From positions 62,001 to 126,000 of the forward strand of contig NZ_CP033971.1 of NCBI RefSeq assembly GCF_003854935.1: DNA of 64,000 bases, given 5' to 3'. The translations under genes were made by a program, and so were the position numbers. Positions 28,871 through 38,055 of this stretch are shown piece after piece. The notes below the pieces were generated by a model. It worked only from the letters and a program-made list of their open reading frames with translations, was not told where the DNA came from and ran no database searches. The DNA comes from Cupriavidus pauculus (lineage in GTDB: Bacteria > Pseudomonadota > Gammaproteobacteria > Burkholderiales > Burkholderiaceae). Each line of letters begins with the position of its first letter. The first letter of the stretch is position 1.

Positions 28871-30028
28871 ATGGACCGTTCAGTCACCCATGCTAAGAAA
28901 TATGTGAATGTCGCATTGATCGGAGCTGCAGATGTCAGAGAAGCGGCCTCGCACCTTGTGCGTAGGCCGGCGGAGCGAAGCCATTCCAAGAATTATGGTG
29001 TCAATGTGGGGGACGAGTGGTTCACCCCACGAGACCTTTTGAGGGCCGCAAGCTCCAAGCTAGGGATTCCCATCTCGAAGGCGGTTGTGGGCCAGTACGA
29101 CCAAGCTTGGCGTCAACGCCTCGCCGAGCTTGGTTTTCCAATCCAAAGGCGCAGCGTGGGATCTCTGCGGCGAGTGGACGCTCAGTCAGGGATAGATCCA
29201 CGCGAGTCGCTGCCGTTGGCGCGCCCTGATTACATTTTGGCCGAGCATATCGTTGCCGCTGCCAGGGAATGGAAGCAGGGAAAGATTAGGCCTTCCTATA
29301 GGCCTAGTTCGCGCTACAACGTATGGATATCTGTCGATCTTGAAAGCCCGCCGGAGCCGTTCCCGCCCAAAGCCATACTTGGTTTGGCATCAGCGCATTC
29401 CGGGCAGCGCCCTCTGCAACCAAAAGATTTCACTTTCACCATCGGCGGAAACTGGCACGCTCGTCTTGTTGCGCTAGGCTTTGAGGTCCTCTTGAGAGGC
29501 GATCAACCGGGGGTATTCACTTCAACGGCCCGCTTCGCTGAACGTAAGACGCTGGACGGGAATCCAACTGTGGCGTTGGAAGACGCAATGCTCCTTCCAT
29601 GGTCCGATCCTCTATCTGGAGCTCTGCGTGAGGCGTTGATGGAACGGCATATGGGGCGGTGTCAGGTTTCCGGTTTAGGGATCCCCGAGATTCTCTGCGC
29701 CACGCCAATCTCCAGGCAATCCGGAGACGCGCCCCCGAGGTTGCTGAGAGTGGATGAGGCGCTCTTACTTGCTCCTAACATTGCCGCATTATTTAATATC
29801 GGACACATAGCTTTCTCAAGTAGCGGACAGATGTGGATGTCGCCAAAAATCGTGAAGCTTCGCGGGATGCTCGGCCTCCGGCGTGGCATGAAGTTGGCCG
29901 TCATTTCCTGCCGCCAAAGGGATCTCCTTCTCAAACACTACGAGAGCGCGCTGCGACTCAGTGCGGTGCGCACTGAAAACGAGCTTGAGTATGGAGAACG
30001 CTTTGTTCCCTTTCCCGCGCCCAAATAG
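28871..30028 (+). CDS. ScoMcrA/HNH-like restriction-type protein with lost HNH residues
   Basis: 385 residues. Residues 148-210 look like the N-terminal DNA-binding head found in ScoMcrA-type proteins (FPPKAILGLASAHSG ... ALGFEVLL), and 41-94 look like a weaker first copy. Residues 261-320 resemble the HNH_2 nuclease core (GRCQVSGLGIPEIL ... LLLAPNIAALFNIGHIAF). However, the three positions that would be His, Asn and His in active relatives read Pro279, Glu296 and Ala305. The fold appears kept and the active site lost. It stands alone with gene-free DNA on both sides. It may bind modified DNA without cutting; function is unproven. Confidence 0.65.
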   Translation: MDRSVTHAKKYVNVALIGAADVREAASHLVRRPAERSHSKNYGVNVGDEWFTPRDLLRAASSKLGIPISKAVVGQYDQAWRQRLAELGFPIQRRSVGSLRRVDAQSGIDPRESLPLARPDYILAEHIVAAAREWKQGKIRPSYRPSSRYNVWISVDLESPPEPFPPKAILGLASAHSGQRPLQPKDFTFTIGGNWHARLVALGFEVLLRGDQPGVFTSTARFAERKTLDGNPTVALEDAMLLPWSDPLSGALREALMERHMGRCQVSGLGIPEILCATPISRQSGDAPPRLLRVDEALLLAPNIAALFNIGHIAFSSSGQMWMSPKIVKLRGMLGLRRGMKLAVISCRQRDLLLKHYESALRLSAVRTENELEYGERFVPFPAPK

Positions 30029-30432
30029 TGGGCGCCACTAGCTACCCGCCACCCCCGTGCGGACTACAGGCAAGCGCGCGGTCGTAGATCGGCCGTGAAG
30101 TGTGTCGCGGGCTCATAGGGTTCGATCATTCCACCTCAGTGCCATCCAATGCGGGTCGCCGGAGACCTGATGCAGACGGGGAGCAGGGCGAATTTCGACG
30201 CGTTGTGGAGTAGTATAAATGTGACGTAAGAACACCGTACGGGCTGAATCCGTTTCTTGGCGATTCGCCAAACCTGCCCACTTGAAATTTGGGTGGCAAG
30301 CTACATTTTCGCTCAGGCAGTCGACGACCAACGCGCGCGCTGCGTGTTTCTGTTTGTTTGCCAGCAGCTTGGCAGGTCGATGGGAGCGCGTATGCCATTC
30401 GCCTCCTCGCTGCATGGAAGGAGGATACGACC
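30029..30432. other. Gene-free stretch before the hsp20 remnant
   Basis: No gene seen. The last part, including GGAAGGAGGA just before 30433, is the leader and ribosome binding site of the broken small heat-shock gene. Confidence 0.4.
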
Positions 30433-30665
30433 ATGAGCAACCTTTCCATTGGGCTGACCTCTTCAACGAACTCGACCGCGTCCAAAGGCAGGTGGCGAGC
30501 TTGTTCGGCGGCTTCCCGTCAAGCATTCGCTCCGGCCGCTTTGGGGCATCCCCCCCGGTGAATATCGGAGCCACGGACAATTCCATCGAGATCGTCGCGC
30601 CGCCATTTCGTGTATCGGCACTCACGTGCCAATTGTGCAAGTTCGAAGACTTGGCGTGGGGTTGA
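30433..30665 (+). pseudogene. Truncated, frameshifted small heat-shock protein (Hsp20)
   Basis: An ATG with GGAGG upstream begins MSNL, and after a one-base shift the reading continues HWADLFNELDRVQRQVASLF, then SIRSGRFGASPPVNIGATDN and SIEIVAPPF. That is the usual N-terminus of Hsp20/IbpA-type chaperones up to the start of the crystallin domain. The frame then leaves the family and stops at 30665, so most of the alpha-crystallin domain is missing. Confidence 0.7.
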
Positions 30666-31429
30666 GGAAGGGAGATGGTCTTGGCTGGGGCCCGAGCGGC
30701 AGCGGTTCGGTGAAGATCATAGCTTGGATCTTCTTTTCAGCCTCAATCATCGAATGAGCACTTGTTTCCGGAGCCAGGTCGGATTGAGCGGTACGGCCTG
30801 CGAAAGTGCGTGTGTCGGTAGGCTGGCTCACGCTGAGACCCCCATATATGGCGGGTAGCAGTATGTCGCGGCATGACTAAAATGGTCCGTCGGGGAGCTT
30901 CCGCGGAGATCATGCCCGTCGGCGCGGCAGGTGGAGATGGACGGGGTCCGTGCCTCGGCGTCGCGCGGTGGCGAATGGTGAAACATTCGTGGCGCGAGTG
31001 GAAAAATGATCGACGGAATACCTCCCCACTCCCTAACCACTACGCGGCTATACGGACTCTTACCCACCCTATCCCTGCGCGGCTCCTTCCGTTTCGTATT
31101 CCCGGCGATTTCGCCGCTTTTGCTGTTCCAGATAGAGGCCTGCGCCGCATACATGCTTAAGGGCGCAGAATAATAGACTTCAAACCTTAATTGCAGATTA
31201 GGATGGCCGCCCTGCTGTAGGACGTACACCTACCTCTTACGTCCGCTATCGAACTCCGAGTGATAAGTTCAGTATCTCGGTGCTGGAAACAGCAACTCGA
31301 CCCTAAATCTTGCGCCGCAGCGTCGTCTGGCTGCGGCATTTTTTTGCCCGGGAGTTGTTCATCGCTAATCTCTAGCGATACGCCGCCCGGTTCAAGCTTT
31401 AACCGGGTCAACTATTCTATGGAGGCATC
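30666..31429. other. Gene-free stretch
   Basis: No frame here has protein-like composition plus a ribosome binding site. The end (31416-31429, TTCTATGGAGGC) is the leader of the next small gene and is nearly the same as the leader at 41369-41380. Confidence 0.4.
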
Positions 31430-31651
31430 ATGGCGAACCGAGGCATCCATGTGGTGCCCTCAGGCGAGGGATGGGCGGTCGAAGTGCCGGATGGCGGCGC
31501 GCACTCTATCTTCGTAACGCAGGAGGAAGCCATCGCGGCAGGTACCGAGCTGGCAAAACGCGAGAAGGCCGAGTTGCTCATCCATGGGCGCGATGGGCGA
31601 ATCCGTGTAAGGGAATCTTTTTGCCATGGCCGGCCCGTTCATAGGGGCTAG
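31430..31651 (+). CDS. DUF2188 family small protein
   Basis: 73 residues with the DUF2188 pattern: HVVPSGEGWAVEV, a central TQEEAIAAGTELAKRE, then LLIHGRDGRIRVRESF. GGAGG lies four bases before the ATG. A paralogue is at 55071-55292. The family's role is unknown; members often appear with general-stress genes. Confidence 0.8.
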   Translation: MANRGIHVVPSGEGWAVEVPDGGAHSIFVTQEEAIAAGTELAKREKAELLIHGRDGRIRVRESFCHGRPVHRG

Positions 31652-31799
31652 TCACACCATCAGTACCGCCCACGGCTTGGGTGCTGTTCTTGCCGCTGTT
31701 ATCCGGGAAACTTCTGCCGGCTTGCGCCCATAGTCCGTTAGCGAACGGAAACCGCGCCATGCCTCCAGCAAAGTGGCTGCAACAGCCAAAGAACTCACC

Positions 31800-32120
31800 A
31801 TGCCAGATGTAGTCCGCAAAGCTGCCCACGTTTATGACGTGCTTGCTGCAGCCCTACAGCAGGCCGAAGAATCGCTGGATCACAACGACGTTGTGATTGC
31901 GATCCAGCGCTTTGGGATGGTTCGCATCCCGTGCCCCCACGAGGGCCCGAATGTGGACGATCGATTTGAGTATCGCGACGCCGCTGGCGATAGCGTCACC
32001 ATGTGGTGTCATCTGGACAATCGGAACGCGCATGCACCGCGCAGCAAGTTTGTTCTCGAATTGCGCAGAGCCGATTCAGATCGCCATCGCGTCACTAAGG
32101 TGAGTTTTCCCGCCACGTAG
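31800..32120 (+). CDS. Hypothetical protein
   Basis: 106 residues, unrecognised. It has an N-terminal helical stretch (VVRKAAHVYDVLAAALQQAEESL) and ends in beta-like sequence with KFVLELRRAD. An upstream GTG at 31773 would add nine residues. Composition is protein-like, which favours a real gene over a chance frame. Confidence 0.5.
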   Translation: MPDVVRKAAHVYDVLAAALQQAEESLDHNDVVIAIQRFGMVRIPCPHEGPNVDDRFEYRDAAGDSVTMWCHLDNRNAHAPRSKFVLELRRADSDRHRVTKVSFPAT

Positions 32121-32309
32121 GCAGAGCGAAGGTCTTACACCTGTGTGTCGTTTCTTCATAGTGGGCTACCAGTAAAGTTAACGCTCAATTGCAGGAAGTG
32201 TGCGCTGATGCGCGCCTGCCCCTTCGCTCGGCATTGGTACAAGCTATGCGGACGAAGGTCGGGGGACGGGCTCGTCCGACGGACCTCTAGTGAGAACAAG
32301 GAGACGAAG

Positions 32310-32550
32310 ATGATGAAAACCCGAACAATGGCAGCGACGTTTGCAATGCTGGGAGCGGTACTGGGCGGCTGCACTGCAGCAGGTAGCGGAACAGGCTCCG
32401 GCTCCGCAGCGGGGTCAGGTAGCGTTGCGCCCACCGATTCCCGCAGCGGAGGCAGCCGCCCTGGCACTGCTCTTGACGGGCACTAGCGGTACCAGTAGCG
32501 GTAGTGCAAGCGGTAGCGGCGCAACATCAGGAGCGACAGGCTCCCGATAG
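32310..32550 (+). pseudogene. Frameshifted Gly/Ser-rich lipoprotein
   Basis: ATG at 32310 behind AAGGAGACGAAG begins a lipoprotein signal ending in the lipobox LGGC. It is followed by Gly/Ser-rich sequence (TAAGSGTGSGSAAGSGSVAP). The frame stops at 32486, but the same low-complexity style resumes in another frame (GTSGTSSGSASGSGATSGAT) and stops at 32550. A single frame change around 32450-32485 would restore one protein, so this looks like recent damage or a sequencing slip. Confidence 0.55.
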
Positions 32551-32762
32551 GAAGGGGCAATGCCGGTTCTATGGATGCGCCGGCTTTCGTGCGAAGCTCG
32601 ATCCTTGAATGGACTACAGCGTTCGCGGGTAGGAGGAAATTAAGCACCTGGGAGATGTCGGCTGGAAACACAGATCCTGTCGTGACTTTTTAGCACCATT
32701 TCACGTTTATGTCAACACGTGCCATGCAGGCGTGACAAGAAAGTGGCCACCTTTGCATTTAG

Positions 32763-32791
32763 CCACGACCACCCCGGCCGTGGTTTTTTTT
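32763..32791 (+). terminator. Rho-independent terminator, copy 1
   Basis: CCACGACC and GGCCGTGG form a stem with one mismatch, around ACCCC, followed by eight T. It is more than 200 bases beyond the nearest gene end, and a close copy lies at 37360-37388. Confidence 0.75.
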
Positions 32792-32976
32792 GTTAAAGGA
32801 CCGCGCAGGCCGGCCCGCCGGATACGCTGGCAAAGCCTGCGAAATTATCGCGGGGCGCTCCACAGTCGGTCGCGCGATAGTTAGGGGTATACATTGCACC
32901 TGGACTTGTGCAGCCGCTCTTGGGACTATGACTTCTGAATCACGCTGCTTGGACGATTCCATAGAAAGCGTCGCTT

Positions 32977-33186
32977 TCAGCGGCTCACCTGGCTATCTAC
33001 CCAGTCTTTGGCCCAAGCAAGCCCCAGTGCTTGAGCTTCCTCGGACGTGGGAAAGCATGCGAGTGCCCCCGAGGCGCCCACTCGACGGCTAGCGAGGTCT
33101 ACGCCGGCCGACGCCTCAAACTGTTCATTCCACAGCTTCCATACAAACGCTCTTACTGTGTAGCCTTTATAGACGTCCGCAAGCAT
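32977..33186 (-). CDS. Small hypothetical protein
   Basis: 69 residues, soluble, starting MLADVYKGYTV and ending with SEEAQALGLAWAKDWVDSQ, a helical tail. Composition is that of a small globular protein. No family recognised. Confidence 0.55.
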   Translation of the reverse strand: MLADVYKGYTVRAFVWKLWNEQFEASAGVDLASRRVGASGALACFPTSEEAQALGLAWAKDWVDSQVSR

Positions 33187-33526
33187 GGAGTTCTCCGATC
33201 ATGAGACGGCGCAATACAGATTCTTTTGAGAAGAGCTTGCTCTTCCAACTCGAAATTGGACGTGTGTTGTCGACTTGAGAAAAAACGGCCCTTGTGCTAG
33301 CGGTGCGGCGCAAAGCGCAGAGAATGAAGAGCTTTGAGAGCAAAGCGTCGGCAAGTGTATGAAGGACCGCCGACGCTACGGTACGTAGCATGCATTTTGC
33401 GGGCCGGCTACAACCCCGCCCCCATAGACCACAACGATTATCGGCGGCGTACATAACGTTGGCGTTTCGAACGGTCTCTTCCAAAGGGGGGTGCGGTACA
33501 TTCCCTGCAAAGGGGGAGGGAGATAG
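33187..33526. other. Short gene-free stretch
   Basis: No gene seen. It ends in a purine-rich ribosome binding site (GGGGGAGGGAGA) for the next gene. Confidence 0.35.
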
Positions 33527-33775
33527 ATGCGACGCGTGATCCTACGAGACCTAATCGTCGTGGAGCGGTTTCGAAAACAGCTGGCAGCGGAAGTTGCAGG
33601 GCAAAAAGCAACCATCGAAGCTCTTGCGTCGGCCGGGGCTGATATCACTGAGCAAACCCGAATTTTGGCCGCCATGGAGAACGCGCTGCGTGCGCTAGAG
33701 GTAAGGGCTACCCAGCTCCAGCGAATTAAAAATCACGGCGCCGATCTTCAACGCTCTCAGCGTCGGAGCGGCTAG
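33527..33775 (+). CDS. Small helical hypothetical protein
   Basis: 82 residues, basic at both ends, with a predicted coiled-coil middle (FRKQLAAEVAGQKATIEALA and RILAAMENALRALEVRATQL). A strong purine-rich ribosome binding site precedes the ATG. Unrecognised. Confidence 0.55.
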   Translation: MRRVILRDLIVVERFRKQLAAEVAGQKATIEALASAGADITEQTRILAAMENALRALEVRATQLQRIKNHGADLQRSQRRSG

Positions 33776-33853
33776 ACAGCCGCTTTGCTAGAGAAGTGGT
33801 TTTTTCTTCGGCGTACTGAATTGCATCAGGAAGCAACACGACTTTCGTGAGTC

Positions 33854-34096
33854 GTGCTTCGGGTCGCCAGGCATGTCCATCGCCTGCAGCGCCACGAATG
33901 GCCGTTGTTGCGCTCGGCAATCCCAACGGTGTTCCACTGCAGCAGGGCAGTGGCGCTGGCCACGATTTTCGGCCTGAAGGCTGAACAGGTCACGATCGAC
34001 GTCGTCGTCGTAAGTCAGACTGAGGTGGATACGCATTTTGGCGTTTATGAGCGCATGCTGGCAGAGAAGCTCGGCACCGTGCCGCCCATACAGTAA
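33854..34096 (+). CDS. Doubtful small ORF, possibly a gene remnant
   Basis: The last 50 residues (LATIFGLKAEQVTIDVVVVS ... VYERMLAEKLGTVPPIQ) look like a real protein, while the first 30 look like out-of-frame sequence and there is no good ribosome binding site. It may be the 3' part of a damaged gene. Confidence 0.3.
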   Translation: MLRVARHVHRLQRHEWPLLRSAIPTVFHCSRAVALATIFGLKAEQVTIDVVVVSQTEVDTHFGVYERMLAEKLGTVPPIQ

Positions 34097-34170
34097 AGCG
34101 CGAGGCCTGATCAATTGCGGGGCAATGACGCGGGAGAGATACAACATCTTTCCTGGGCGCAAGTGTCAAT

Positions 34171-34208
34171 CAATTCTATAGGCGGTCAGGGTGCTGCCCG
34201 TAGAATTG
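34171..34208. promoter_or_regulatory. Inverted repeat upstream of the DUF3626 gene
   Basis: CAATTCTA at 34171-34178 and TAGAATTG at 34201-34208 are perfect inverted arms with 22 bases between. A third ATTCTA lies near 34229. They end 37 bases before the start codon. Confidence 0.4.
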
Positions 34209-34244
34209 GCCAAATCGTTTCCCTGAAGTCGATTCTACGACACC

Positions 34245-35090
34245 ATGTCATTAGCCCTCACCTCCGCCGCCAGGGCATGGGCCCACATTGCCGCAATATC
34301 GGCGGGCAAGCCGGTCGATCCGGGTTGGCGTGTAACGCTGAACTTCCACCCCGATCGAATCTTTCGTGGTCGGCCTCTACTGGCAGTGTTGGCGGAAGAT
34401 GGCGTGTATCGAACTCAGTTCGAAACTGGCACGAGCAATGGGGGGCTGTCCGCCTATCCCGGTGGCGATCGCTGGCAATGGGAAAGCCGAATCTTCGGGC
34501 AGGCTTATGACACAGCACCCGCTTCCGAGCGGCCGCGCTATGGCGCGCTGAATGTAGGCCATGCATCCGCTGGCGCGGCGCCCCGCTTTGGGTCGGCGCA
34601 TTTACGGCTTGCATCCGGCGTGCTGTCTCGTACGACGTTTTGCCACCCGGACAGCGTCTACGAGCCGAGTCATTTTGGCGTGGCCGGCCGTTTCGCCCTT
34701 GTCGAACGTCTGGCTGCTGCGGTTACTCATGGCGACCCGCTTGACCATTACATTGAGGCCCATGTTCATGGTGGCGTGGTGATTGAGCGCGACGTGGAGG
34801 CTATCGTGCTTGACCCATCGTTCCGGCATAGCGACGTCGAGGCGCTTGCTCATGCATTGCCCTGTCGTGTCGAATGGCACGCCGGGTTTCGCGCAGAAGC
34901 GGATCTGCTGCGCCGACAGTCCGAGTACCGTGGGTCGGCTGTCGCAAAACTAGCTGCGTCCCTGGCCGGCGCACACCCACTCACGCCGGTACGGATTGGC
35001 GAGGCCGCGCGCAGCGGCCAGTATGATCCTCAGATGCTTAAGCAGGTGTGGCACTGCCTGGCCCGTTTCGGCAACAGCAATCACCGCTAA
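34245..35090 (+). CDS. DUF3626 family protein
   Basis: 281 residues matching the DUF3626 pattern through most of its length: LNFHPDR, then YRTQFETGTSNGG, a WESRIFGQAY block, RYGALN, PRFGSAHLRL, and DHYIEAHVHGGVV with VLDPSF. The spaced Arg, Ser/Thr and Glu blocks recall the R-S-E layout of ADP-ribosyltransferases, but that link is my inference. No partner gene is adjacent, and the gene has an inverted repeat in its leader. No good ribosome binding site is seen before the ATG. Confidence 0.7.
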   Translation: MSLALTSAARAWAHIAAISAGKPVDPGWRVTLNFHPDRIFRGRPLLAVLAEDGVYRTQFETGTSNGGLSAYPGGDRWQWESRIFGQAYDTAPASERPRYGALNVGHASAGAAPRFGSAHLRLASGVLSRTTFCHPDSVYEPSHFGVAGRFALVERLAAAVTHGDPLDHYIEAHVHGGVVIERDVEAIVLDPSFRHSDVEALAHALPCRVEWHAGFRAEADLLRRQSEYRGSAVAKLAASLAGAHPLTPVRIGEAARSGQYDPQMLKQVWHCLARFGNSNHR

Positions 35091-35301
35091 GCCACGTCCA
35101 GGATCGTTCGCTCGCCCACGTGACTGATGTTCTGCGCCGCGCCGGGCGGATTGGAAGTAGGTTCGGTGGATGACGGCTACTGCCTGACGCGGCCGGCGCC
35201 GGCGCCGTTCCGATCGGTACCGTTTGTACACCGTCGTCGAGGAAAGCATGGACGGCGCAGAGGGGAGCGTCTCATTCACGTGGAAGTACTGTGCATTTCG
35301 C

Positions 35302-36489
35302 TCAACGAGTAGGCGCAGGCTTTACTCCAATGTGCAGCCGGTACAGCACGTAGGGCTTCACGCGCATATCCTTACCGCCTTGAAATCCCGCCTGGCGATG
35401 CAACTGGTTGGCCGTGACATAAAGATAGCCGTCTGGGCCAACCGAAAGCGTGTCGGGCCAAAGTAGCCGGTCATCCTGCACAAGAGTTTTCCACGTACCG
35501 GACGTGCCTAATGTTCGGATGGCATTGTTTTCATAGTCGCTGGCGTAGACCGTGCCATTAGCATCAGACTCCAACCCGTCGGATGCGCCTTTCTCGCCAA
35601 GGTCTGAGACCGCCTTTCCGATCTGCGCGTCCGTCAATGTCGGATCGCGCAGCATGGCGGTCGGCACCGAATAGAGATGTCGGCTGGATAGTGGAGAGTA
35701 GTAAAGCGTCTTGCCATCCGGGCTTAACGCAATGCCGTCGGAGGCCACGGTAAACGGGCTGATATTGCCGGAAGCGTCTCGCGCTTGCATTGGCTTGCCT
35801 TCAACGACCGGGCGGAACGATGGATCAGCCGACGTCGAAGGATGGCCAGTGAGGCGGCGGACAGCCTTACCCGTGTCCAGGTCTACTACGATCAGTCCCC
35901 CGGTGCCGGAGAGCGAAGAATCCGTGATATACGCGACGCCGGACCTCCCGATGCGCAAGTCGAAGCGCATGTCATTGACGTAGGTCCGATCAAGCATGAC
36001 GTCGGGAGGGAAGACGATGGTCTTTGCAATCTGGTCAGTTTTCAGGTCGATTGCGACCAGCTTGGCTCCGCCTGGGGCTGGGTTGGAGAAATTCGGAGCC
36101 CCGGTATCAAGTACCCAGACCCGCCCCTGGCCGTCGGCCACCACGCTTTGAACACTGAGGAAGGTGTCCCCTGGCCGCGAATTGTCGGGTTTATTGACTG
36201 CTGCATCGGGGTATGCGCGCACCTGGCCGTCCCGAAGCTCTCCGACGGTGAACGGGACATCATCGCCCCAGCGCGGAAAGTTGACGAAGATCCGGCCGCC
36301 TTCGGCGACCGTGACGCCGGTGGGCATGGCTCCGTTGAATATTGCGACAGCTTCCAAAGCTGGTGATGGGGCTGCGGCAAGGGAAGCGCCGAGCGGAGTC
36401 AGCCAGGCCGCCGCCGTGGTGACAGCGCCCACTAGCAGTCCCCGAGTGTAGCGAGCCCAAGTTCCGTCGTTCAGTGTTGAGTTCATCAT
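35302..36489 (-). CDS. Secreted SMP-30/major royal jelly-like beta-propeller
   Basis: 395 residues with a twin-Arg-free signal segment (LLVGAVTTAAAWLTPLGASLAAA) and repeated beta-propeller blades. Examples are PTGVTVAEGGRIFVNFPRWG, VVADGQGRVWVLDTG, YVNDMRFD, AYITDSSL and SDGIALSPDGKTLYY. This is the pattern of bacterial royal-jelly/L-dopachrome-tautomerase-related proteins. I use the ATG at 36489; the open frame upstream is unlikely coding. Periplasmic or secreted; substrate unknown. Confidence 0.8.
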   Translation of the reverse strand: MMNSTLNDGTWARYTRGLLVGAVTTAAAWLTPLGASLAAAPSPALEAVAIFNGAMPTGVTVAEGGRIFVNFPRWGDDVPFTVGELRDGQVRAYPDAAVNKPDNSRPGDTFLSVQSVVADGQGRVWVLDTGAPNFSNPAPGGAKLVAIDLKTDQIAKTIVFPPDVMLDRTYVNDMRFDLRIGRSGVAYITDSSLSGTGGLIVVDLDTGKAVRRLTGHPSTSADPSFRPVVEGKPMQARDASGNISPFTVASDGIALSPDGKTLYYSPLSSRHLYSVPTAMLRDPTLTDAQIGKAVSDLGEKGASDGLESDANGTVYASDYENNAIRTLGTSGTWKTLVQDDRLLWPDTLSVGPDGYLYVTANQLHRQAGFQGGKDMRVKPYVLYRLHIGVKPAPTR

Positions 36490-36954
36490 AAAAGTCCCAG
36501 TCGATTGTCTTTTGGTTGCCAAGCTTTCCAGTTCATTCGCGTCTGAAAATTCAAGGGCGGCGCGATGAGTTCGTGGGGATATCTTCTGCGCTAGCAGCTT
36601 GTCGAGAAACATGAGGAATGCGGCAGGACTTTCACTCGTATTGTGAAAATGGAGTGTCGGTCGGCTGACCACGGACGCCGAATGGGACCGAGAGCCGTCC
36701 TAGTAGCCCTACTGGGGCCGGGTGGCGCATACTGTGCATTTGTACAGTGCGTGTTTTCCGGCCATTGGGTACCAAAATCGGCCGCGGTCTGCCGGTGCCA
36801 TCTCCGGCCCCCGACATTCCAATGGTCCGTCAAGTGGCGATGCGCCTGCTTGGGGCCTTGGACCAGGTACACGACGGCACCGAGGTACCGCTTCCATGGC
36901 TGGGGGAGCGGACTGGAAGAGCGGGCCGGAGATCGTGTGTGGGGGAAGTCCGCC
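36490..36954. other. Gene-free stretch
   Basis: No convincing gene; short frames on both strands have chance composition. Confidence 0.35.
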
Positions 36955-37203
36955 ATGAAGCTGAGGTGCTTGTGGCCAGTACGCCAGCGCACAGCAGACT
37001 TAATCACGGGCGCAAACTTCGAGCCCGATACATTCGGGCGTGTCTGGAAATCCGAGACGGTTCAGAGGGCGGCTAGCTTCTACATAGCGCGGCTTGGCCG
37101 AAGCTGTCCGGGCCCCGTGACGGCCGGATTTAAGAGCAAGATTACTTTGACTACGACCGGCGGCATGCGAGTGGCTGAGCGCCACACCGTCATTGGGCTC
37201 TAG
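36955..37203 (+). CDS. Doubtful small hypothetical protein
   Basis: 82 residues beginning MKLRCLWPV. GGGGGAAG lies six bases before the ATG, which supports translation, but the protein matches nothing I recognise and could be a chance or decayed frame. Confidence 0.3.
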   Translation: MKLRCLWPVRQRTADLITGANFEPDTFGRVWKSETVQRAASFYIARLGRSCPGPVTAGFKSKITLTTTGGMRVAERHTVIGL

Positions 37204-37359
37204 ATTCCGCTAGACAAAGGCATTCGGGGGCCGAGAGAGGGAGTACGAGTTTTCGCATCCCTGACAATGCAGATACTAGCCTGACCCGATCGGGCTATTC
37301 CCAGTAGAGGCCGCGCGTGACATTCTTTGTTTGCCAAGAGATTGGCCCTTTGCATTCAG

Positions 37360-37388
37360 CCACGACCATCCGGCCGTGGCTTTTTTTT
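37360..37388 (+). terminator. Rho-independent terminator, copy 2
   Basis: The same stem arms as copy 1 (CCACGACC and GGCCGTGG) around a 4-base loop, with eight T after one C. The 15 bases upstream (TTGCATTCAGCCACG) also match copy 1 with one change. Confidence 0.75.
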
Positions 37389-38055
37389 CGGTTCTGTTTG
37401 GCGCCGCTTCTGGCTACCTGAGTGCAAAACGAGCGTCAGTTCGTCCTATTTCCAGGAGAGTGGCTATCTGCGGCGTTTGCCTCGCGTCGCTGATCGCTGT
37501 CGAAACCTGATCTGTCCCGCGTCTGGACCACCGAAGCGGAGTCGTTCAAAAGCGACAACCAAGGCAAGCCTCAGCGGTTCTGACCCAACAGTCTATGGGA
37601 GCAGGCTAGCGTCATGCTTTCGGCGATATACGCCCGGCGGCCACGCTTGCGTTCGACGGTAGTCAACCGTTCCCAGTGACCGGCGCTCCAATAGCCCAGA
37701 ACGCGGCGTTGGCCGAACTACGCGCCGACTTTGCCGTCTAGGCCGTTGGCTACGGTTGCGTTGCGCTACACAGGCCAGTTCGGCGGCGGCAACCAAGACC
37801 AAACCGGCCCGGTGGCTTTGCGGTGGAGGTTCTAGAGAGGACGCGCGCGAGAGAGCGACAGGCGGTGTGAGCCGACCTCTCCCGCTTTCAGCGCCAGAAC
37901 CGGACAGGTGGGATGGCGGGAGCAGGGAAAAGCCTGGGTCTGTTACTCTAAAACGTTCCAGAGAAACCGCATACATACAACGATAGCGCTAACTCTCGGC
38001 GGGGCTCAACGGCCAATGTTCGAGACGCGTGTGGATCCACTCCAGATAAGACAGT
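37389..38055. other. Gene-free stretch
   Basis: Nothing recognisable as a gene. Long open frames here are arginine/proline-rich shadows without ribosome binding sites. Confidence 0.4.

Noticed and set aside
37593-37976. 127-residue minus-strand frame in the gene-free stretch
   Set aside because: Serine/arginine/proline-rich with no start signal; the opposite strand has a similar low-quality frame.
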